From: Melanocharis versteri
Taxonomy: Eukaryota > Chordata > Aves > Passeriformes > Melanocharitidae
Assembly (NCBI GenBank): GCA_013397845.1
Contig: VZTG01004583.1
Coordinates: forward strand, 1-64,000
DNA length: 64,000 nt
Reading direction: 5' to 3'
Part shown: one piece after another, positions 42,401-51,400 of the stretch
Position numbering within the stretch: the first letter of the stretch is position 1
Layout of the letters: each line of letters starts with the position of its first letter
Made by a program: the position numbers and the translations under genes
Notes under the pieces: generated by a model
What the model was told of the DNA's origin: nothing
What the model saw: only the letters and a program-made list of their open reading frames with translations
Database searches by the model: none

Positions 42401-45400
42401 AGTGAGCAGTTTGGAGATGTAGAGTATCAAGCAGTCCAAACCAGGTCTGAGAGCTGAATTAGCAGGATGGCCACCAGCCTCAGTGTGTGCTACCTTGCAG
42501 AGCAAGGAACAGACAGTATCTCAGCATGGTCACACATACAATTTATTCTCTCTGGTATAGATTAAAAATCAGAGAACTTCAAGGGACATTTGTCTACACT
42601 AGAGATTTCTCAGATCTTTTTTTTGTAATATCCATGCCGTTCACCTCCGGTTCACAGCGTTCCTCCACAAGTGCGTGCACGCAGGGGAAACATGATGGTA
42701 ATAGCTGGGGAATCAATGTCTAGGAGTTTCACTATGAAAAATCCCTCTCTTGCATCCTGCATGTGGAGTAACACTAGCATGCTTTGGTTTGGAGAATCCC
42801 GTACAAATATGTTACCATAAATTTTCAAAAGGGCCGCTTACAGTCACTGACTCCTAATCAAACTGTAATTTTTAAAACACAAGGTTAGATTCCACTGATT
42901 ATTTAAGTAACCTCCATAGTAAGTATCTTCATTTACAAATTTGTGTACACACACTTTGAGTTCCCTAAGTCTCTTAAATAAGCAGTAGGGTAAGGCAATA
43001 GATGCTGAGGGTACTCTTCCATTATTCCAGTCGTGAAAGAAAAAAGCTTCCTAATGCACAAATTATTTCAGAACTTTTTTTTTTCCTGAAAGTAGGGTTG
43101 CACAGTTACAAATATAAACACTCATTTAACATTTTCCTAGTTTTCTGCTTGGCATCAGATGCAAGCTATACAGGAATTACATTTTCATCCTTAACCTAGG
43201 GGTAGACATTGGGTACATCTGTTTTAAAATACTAATAACACACTCTTCATTATGCAAGAAAAGTAGTCACTACATGAATACAGCCATTATAGACATCCCT
43301 CTTCCCCATCCTTTGCCCATTTCATTGATCTCTATGGAAATTTTCTGGGAGCTGGGAATGCCAGCAATTTTTCTGTTTAAATGTTACTGATCACAGTGAC
43401 ATCAGTCTAATAGCTGTGATGTCTTGCAAGCATATTCAGGACTGTAACCTTTACAGTCCCTTTCCTTTAATTGACAGTCCTGGTTAAGGAGCTTTTCATT
43501 TCCTCCCCTTCAGTGCTGCAGCGGACCTTCTCCTGTGCTCGCACAACTTTCCTCAGTCACACAGAGATCTAAAAGCAATCCTTCCTTCTGAGCAAATTCT
43601 GTCCTGGATCAGCTCCCTGATCTGTTCTCTGTGTGGTTTCACAAAGAGTTACACAAACATAACAGAAAGGTCCATAACAGGGACATGAAAAACAGGAGCA
43701 GCATAACCTAGCACGGCCACAGCATATCTGAGATAAGGACGTGTAGCTCTCCCCAGAATTCCCTGGGGTTTTTAATGTTTGCCAGTCTAGAGTCCATTTA
43801 AAAAAGGAGATCCATCTGATCACATCTTGTAGGACAAGCAGCTATGATGCAATAGACTTAATACCAAAACTTCTTTTGAATTCATCTGTGTTTTATCTTC
43901 CATGCTGTAACATTATTTTTAGCATGGCCTGTTGTGATAGGTCAAATGGTAATGGTTTTAAAATAAAAGAGGGTCGATTTAGACCAGATATAAGAAAGGT
44001 GGTTTTTACAATGTGGGTGGTGAAACACTGGAACAGGCTGCACAGAGAGGTAGTGGATTCCCCACCCCTGGAAACATTCAAGGTCAGATTGGATGGGCCT
44101 CTGAGAACCTGTTCTAGTTGAAGATGTTCCTACTCACTGCAGGGGGAACAAAAATACACAACCTTTCAAGATCTCTTCCAAACCATTCTATGATTCTGGG
44201 ATTATTCTTTACGCCGCTACAATACTTCTGTTGCTGGATCCAAGGTCCCTCTCCTACTTCCCTTACTCCACACTAAGGGAAATGCTTTCAAAAGGCAGCT
44301 GAGCTGGTGAAAATCACCTGTGGAGTTGAGGATAAAAGATGATGGTAGCTCACATTCCACCAATACAAGTCATTAGCACAGTGCAGAGCTCAGCTTTCTC
44401 CAACAGGAGCAAAGCACCTAGGTGCTAGCATACGGACAAAACAGGAAATAAGCTCCTTTTTTAATCTTTTCCAGCCCAGAGAGAAAGTGTCTTGCAATTG
44501 CAAAGCATATTTAAGTCACTAGGCTTATAATTTCCTCTTTCTGATAATATCTGCAAGGTGAAACAATCTAAAAAGTAATCCTAAATTTTTATAAATTCCT
44601 ACCCTTCCAAAAATCTGCTGAATTACTGCATCTGTTTAAGTAGTATTATTTGCAGTTCAGTGGCCAATATTCTTAGCAAAAATGATAGCAGCTTTATTAA
44701 TGAGTGAAACAGGCCTATAACAACAGAATAATGGGCACTTCTTTCTCCTGTGAATTGCTACTGCTTAAATTCCAGTGGGAAAGGTGGCCTGGTTTTTAGA
44801 CTGTGAATAAATATTTCTAAGCAAATGATTACTGGGTTATTATAAGAAAGCTTTATAGTTTGTTGCATGCCAACTACAACCTTGAAATTTACCTACTCAA
44901 ATGCTTCTTCTGTAATTTTCTCCCTTGTTTTCAATCTCTATTTTAAGATTAAACTGGTAATATATACTGTCTCCAGCATATATACTTAGGGCTTTCTGTC
45001 TACAAAAGATTACATGTAATTTAAGGATGGGTAATTCCAGTGGTCATGTTTAACCTTAACAATAGAATCTCCATCTAAAACATTTGACAGAGAACTGAAA
45101 ACCAGACAAATTCAAAACAAAAGTCATCCACCAAAGTACCAACACACTATTTTGTTATAGTCAGGGAAGCTTCTCCTGCTTATGATTCCAAAGAACAATG
45201 CACCAGAAGTGCAAATTGAGAACAGTCAACAGAATTTTACCAGGCCTCCAAAGGAATACTTATTACTTATTTACACCACAATAGCTCAAGTGCCAAATCC
45301 AATCTCGTATCTGTTCATTTAGCCCACTGCTTCAATAAGAGAAAAAATCACTTTTTAGATAAAGTTAATTTTCCACTTTGGGGCTTTTTTTCTGTTTTAA

Positions 45401-48400
45401 AGACACCTTGATGGACCATTTTCTCTACAAGAATAATACATTAATCAAATAAATTTTAATTACAATTTAGTACATAACATACAGGAATAAATTCTGTAAA
45501 CACCCATCACCAAGAGTGCTGTTCGTTGCTACTGGCATAAGGAGTTCCATTGGAATCAAATCAGTCCCAAAAATGAAATAATTCAAGGAAAGTACCTTTA
45601 AATGGCAACACACAGATATCAGAGCATCACAAAGGGTCTCTGATTGTAAATTTATATGCTGTTGTAGTTCACCAGGCTGCTACACTTCAAACAATTCAAG
45701 CACTGCATGTGTCAGGTGCTTCTCAGGCCTGGTAGGAGCTTCACCAGAATCAAGGGTATTGAAAGCAGGTGCAGAGATCCACACCCTGGGATCCAGCTGT
45801 AGGACCAATGCACTTAGTCCTCAGTGAGGAGGGCAGAGCACACCAGGGCACCGGCTCTCCTTCCTGCACATATGTGAACAAGGAAGTACCTGAATTCCAA
45901 AACAGCAGTCCATGTGCTGTTGGTAGCTACAGGCCAGCAAATGCAACTGGTTTTTGATTTGAAAGTAATTTTTTTTTTCGATAAATACACAGAAATATTA
46001 AAAATCAAGTCTATCCTAATTTCAGGCAGTATTTTCAGAAACCTCTAAAATCAGCCAAGTCCTTTCCTGGTAAAGTCAAAAGCAGACAAATTTCAGCTTT
46101 ATAAAGCAACACGTTCTTTATTCAGCTCTTCTAAAATAGCCACGATAACAAGCCTGAGAACTTCAGTTTAAAAGTGTTACAGCTGAGCCAACTCAGCAGC
46201 AGTCTAATAGCAGCTGTAATCCACACAAAAGACAAATCCAAATTATCAGTCATAACCTCTGCAGAGTTGTTTGTACTTCTTCTAATGCTTCAGAACGCCT
46301 TGATGATTTAATGTCAAACAAGAAACAAGTGCTAAAATTTCAGTGACACGTTTCTCAAAAATCAAACTCAACCTTTTAATGTTAGCAACATTGAACAATT
46401 ACATTGTTGATGTTACATGTTTGAAATCTAAGTGCAATGAGCCTTACTTCGCATTGCTTCATTTTGCAGCTGTATCCCCTGGACTGCTGCCAGAACTTGG
46501 TAAAGACAAGTCTTGCTTTGACGTTGGAAGTCTTTTGAAAGCTCAAGAGCAAATGAATGAAGGCTCCTCAGGTCTTGCTTAAGCCTCTTCTCAGCAAGAA
46601 GCAAAATATGTTATAAAGACACAAAACCAGCAGTTAAGAAGAATCAATATAACAACCCAAATTATTATGGTGAGACATCACCGGCAGGAAGAACCCTCTA
46701 TTGATGGAAGGAAGCATTCAGGAGTGTATCTTTCAACATGTTTAGAGAAGGGTCCTGCAAAACATTTAGCAATGTAATTTCCTAAAAATTTCAGCAAGAC
46801 TTTATGGATCCTTATCAGTTTATCATACCTATTTTGACCATAACACAGTTTCAGGTATAACCAAGTCTCTCTGTTGTTTCATCAGACAAAAATAAGTGTG
46901 TGTGAGCATGTGTGGGCTCTGTCCACTTCTAAGTCATATCCAGAATTAGCAGTGAAAAATCGTGATCCACATATCCCTTACTACTTTCATTTTCCACACT
47001 TTGATTGGAAGGTATTTGCTAGGATTCGCTCAACTCATTTCTTATAAAGGCTAGTTCTATGTCTTCCTATGAGAACAGATGTATTTTGAAAAGATCAGAA
47101 ACTGCTGTTGTTCAGTAAAGTATTTGTATTGTGGATGTAACTCAGCATAATATACACTATAAGACTTTTAAGTATTTGTAAGGTCAGCCTATATTCACTT
47201 ACAAGTCCAGCTAAATAAAAACAAATTGACCTGATTTTAGGATTAGTAAACTTCTTGACATTCAAGTCCTGAAATGGACACGTAAAGCCATCTCTAAGGT
47301 GAACTCAACAATACCTCATCTCACAGAAACACTGTGATGTTTCATTGTCAGCCTGTGTTACAAAGTGTTACGTATTCTGTGACATTTTATTTTTCTAACT
47401 GTGCTACTGACCTTGAACTGATTAATTAGTTTCAATGATAAAAAGGCAATCTAAACTAAAGGGACAAAATCATTGCACTTCTCACTCTCAAAAGCCACGC
47501 AATGTAAATGGGAAGGAGTATTTTTTTGTTATTATCGGTATAGGATAACTGTTCCTCTAGATTTTTATTTGGAGAGTTTTGCTCCCTCCTTATTCATTGA
47601 CATAGTTTACTATCTCAATCCACTGGTATTGCATCACAAGCAGTTCTGCCATTTTAGCTAAACAAAAATGTAAAATACCACCACAAAATTTACAAAGCAG
47701 AACCACTGTAATTGGAATAAAACAGAATAGTTCCATTGGAAGGGACCTACAACAATCATCTAGTCAAACAGTGCTACAGTTAAGCTGCATCCTTCTGTCT
47801 CTTAAGAATCAGATTTTTTCCTGAGATACTTGTCGGTCATTTTATGCAGGCATTCAGTGCTGCTCTGAGACAAGCTGATATTTGGTAGTGTCCCTAAAAG
47901 GAATTCACTATTCTATGGAGTAACTTCACAAATAAGTACTTCAACAAAGGCAAATATTATGGTACTGGCACTGGGAGAACAGTTTCAGTCTCTCTGATGC
48001 AAAATTAAAACCTGAGTGAGCATACAGCGAACTACTCCCTTCGTGAGATCTGTCAGAGAACTCTTAGTAATCAGTGCAGCTCTCAAATGTTTTTTTAAAG
48101 GATTTGCCTATCTGGTTAAACTATATCACAATTATCGGTTTTTAGGGGATGGCTGTATGACAGTCAAAGGGGGAATTGTAAAGTTTTGATTACAAAAATA
48201 CCTATCTCAGGTATTACTAGCACCCTATATATAAGATCCTGGAGCTCCGGAGCATCCACTTTTACCAGCCTCTCAGGTGAACTTGCAGCCTATAAGAGTA
48301 AAACCACTATGAAATCATTGCTACACCTCACTGTAAGCTCTGTTGTGAATACAGTAAAACCACAGGTGGTTCATATCACACCATTTTCTGGGGTTTACTA

Positions 48401-51400
48401 TATTTGATAAGCATGTAAATGTTTAGGGCATAGATTATGCCTACGTCATTACTAAATGTTTTTACCTTTATTGATCCATGCAACTGGGTTACAACAGAAC
48501 TCTTCTGCAATTTCATCTGCTGGCCATGAGCAGCATAGAGCTGCAATACTTCCTTAGTGCTTCTTCCAGCCAACCCTTGATACTATTTAAAAAAAAAATC
48601 ACAAAAAATCACAAAAAATCACTTAAAACACTCACGTTTCCTATTGCATTCTGTTACCTTATTCTCTGTAAATACTTGTAATTCAACTGTCTGATTATAT
48701 AGGATATTGCCAATACTTAATTTCTTTGCTTTTACCTTTTTCTGAGTCATGTGAAGAGTCACCTCATGGTAATAGGCCAACACCACAAAATTCCACTTTC
48801 TTAGGGTCGTAAACCTGAGCACCAGATCACTAAAATGCTTTTGCAGTACCTAAACCCTCTTGCTTATGCTCGAGGTGGATCTAAAAGGTTAAAATTGTGC
48901 CTTCACTTAGGGAAAAGGGCTGATTACACAGCTGGATTCAGTGTCTCCCGGACAGTAGATTTAATGCAGAAAGCACGGTGGCAGGACATGAAACAGAACA
49001 CAGACAAACATACACGTGTTAACAGCTGAAGGCCTGAAGTAGTTGGTAATACAGAGCCCCCAGCTTTGTGCCCCCTGACAACACCAACTCCACTACAGTC
49101 AGTAGGATTGCAATGGTGCCAAGCTGGGCCAAAAAAGCCCTACTCTGGGTCTTCAGAGATGAAAGCAATTTTTAAAGGATGTGGAGAAGAATGCTTCCTA
49201 ACAGTCTAAAATTACCTATTATGCAAGAGCAATTTTTATGGCCAACTTGGGAATTTTTTGAGATGCTGAAATCAAAAGGAAAACAGAAATAATACAACTT
49301 TAAATATTTACAGGCATGAATGCAAAAAAAAGACACCTCTGTAGAGACTTCTTGTGAAATTCTGCAATATGGAAGAATCTGTATTACACTAAAAAGTGCA
49401 TTTTTGTAATTTTCTGACAGCCCTGGTGCTTAAAATGAGCTGCACCTCATTCATCTACTTTCCCCTGCCACCTGTTGACATCTATCATTCCTTCACCAGT
49501 ACTAATTGCCTCTTCTTTTATTTTTGAAATGCACTTGTCTCTTGCATAGACTTATTTCCTACTTTATTTACACCATATATTCTATGACTGCAATTCCTTG
49601 TTATTTAAATTAGCAAAGAATAGAAGAGTACAACAGAAGACATGAAAGAGCTAAATCTACTCACACAATGGGTTTGATTCAATTCCAATAATCTGATAAC
49701 AATAGGTAAAAAGCAAACGTTTAATTGCAGTTTAACTACAGATGATGCTGGCAAAAATAGTATAACGTCCTGGAGCTGTTAGGATAAAGAAAGATTGTAT
49801 TTTCAAAGAAAAAGTACTTCACTTATCAAAACCAATATTTTCATGTAGCTTTTTCACCTTCACAAAGCATGAGTCTTCTATTTACACATGCACGTGAAAG
49901 CTCTGTACAACAATGTACCACCTCAGCACTAGCAGAAAAAGTTCTTACAAGAAATAGCAGGAAGAAGGTTTTTTAAAAAATTGTTACAGGCTTTAAGTTC
50001 CCAGATATTGAGACTGATTCTATACAGTGCTTAGACGCTCTGAATATCTAAAGATTTTCAAGACTCATGTTACTCAGATGTAACATTTACAAACAGCTTC
50101 ACGAAAGTGCACACAAGTAGTGCACCAGAATTAGTATCTCTAATCACACGTGAAAAGTTAAGCATATGTATATAAGCAATTGCAGTACTCAAGCCTTGAT
50201 GCTAAGTAAGCTTAGGGTAGTTAAAACCTCCTTTTAGCACCTAATCTGCACCATCTGCACAGATTCCCCTTGACCCTCCACATTTCTCACCACTAACAAT
50301 AAAAGCAGAAAGGTCGATGCTACTGCCATTGTAGTCACCTTCTCATCACTTCCACTATCAAGTTCATCTTTATTGCAAATGTTGCCTTTATTTTGGGGTT
50401 TTCTCCACTAAAATAGTTTTAACATTCATCAGAGTTGTTCATAGGCCAGAACTTGCAAACCTGTGCTTGTGCATAGAAGCAAAAAATTGACTAAAACATT
50501 TTTATAGTCAGCTTTATTATAAGCAGAGGTGAAACTGAACTACTCAATAGTGTTCTCCAAAGTGAAATCTCAGTTTTGCTATCAGATCCATTCTGGCAGA
50601 CTTGGCTTTATGTAAAGAAGGCTGCAGGGTCAGGACCTCAAATACTGCTAATAAAAGCACGGGCTATGCAGGTAGATAAGCAGATTTCCAAATAGGACAA
50701 AACAGGGCAAAAGGAGGTCTACCTAGAGAGAATCTGATTTCCTATGTCCAGTAACAACCTTTCCAGTGTGCTGCTGGGATATCAACATAGCAGGCTGCAG
50801 AACACAGAAGTGCTGAAATTCATCACTGTCTCAAGGATGTAAGGGAAGGCCTATAGCAGGAGATAACATTTTAATTAGACTGATGCAACCCACAGACAAA
50901 TATTTACACTGCAAATCCTAATTTATGGCAATCCTCATAAGTTTGTCTCCAAAGCTTCCCAACTCACTCCAGCCAAAACGAATCCAATTAGCTTTTACAA
51001 GTTAAGAATGAGACCTCTGTTAACCCTGGTCCCTGTGACTGAACTTGTTACAGCTCAATCACTCAGGCAGCTCCACCAGAAGATCGGAAGGATCAGGGAT
51101 AGACAGGGGCAGTAGCTTTTCTCACCAGCATAGCTGGTAGAATATTAGGACACATGGTGCAATATTGCACAACTTTAAATAACACTAATTTCAATTAGTA
51201 TTGTTTTTAATAGAGAGTCTTCAGTTAAGGTAAAACTATTTCATAGATGTCAGTTCAGCTGATACTTTCAGATTGCTGGGGCAAATCAGCCAAGAAGAGG
51301 CAAGCTTTTAAAGTGTATTAAATACCTGCCTGAATCAGTGCAAGAAGCATCAGTGCAGGGTTAATTGCAAACGATTTCATTTTACATTGTTTCTGACTGA

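Larger units (their letters stand above)
41644..48465 (-). other. KIF25: KIF25 intron 3
   Basis: The largest intron (6.8 kb). It contains a CR1 fragment near 44 kb (+) and a CR1-like piece near 47.75 kb (-). No further coding exon was recognised, although a short phase-0 coiled-coil exon could escape inspection. Confidence 0.6.
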
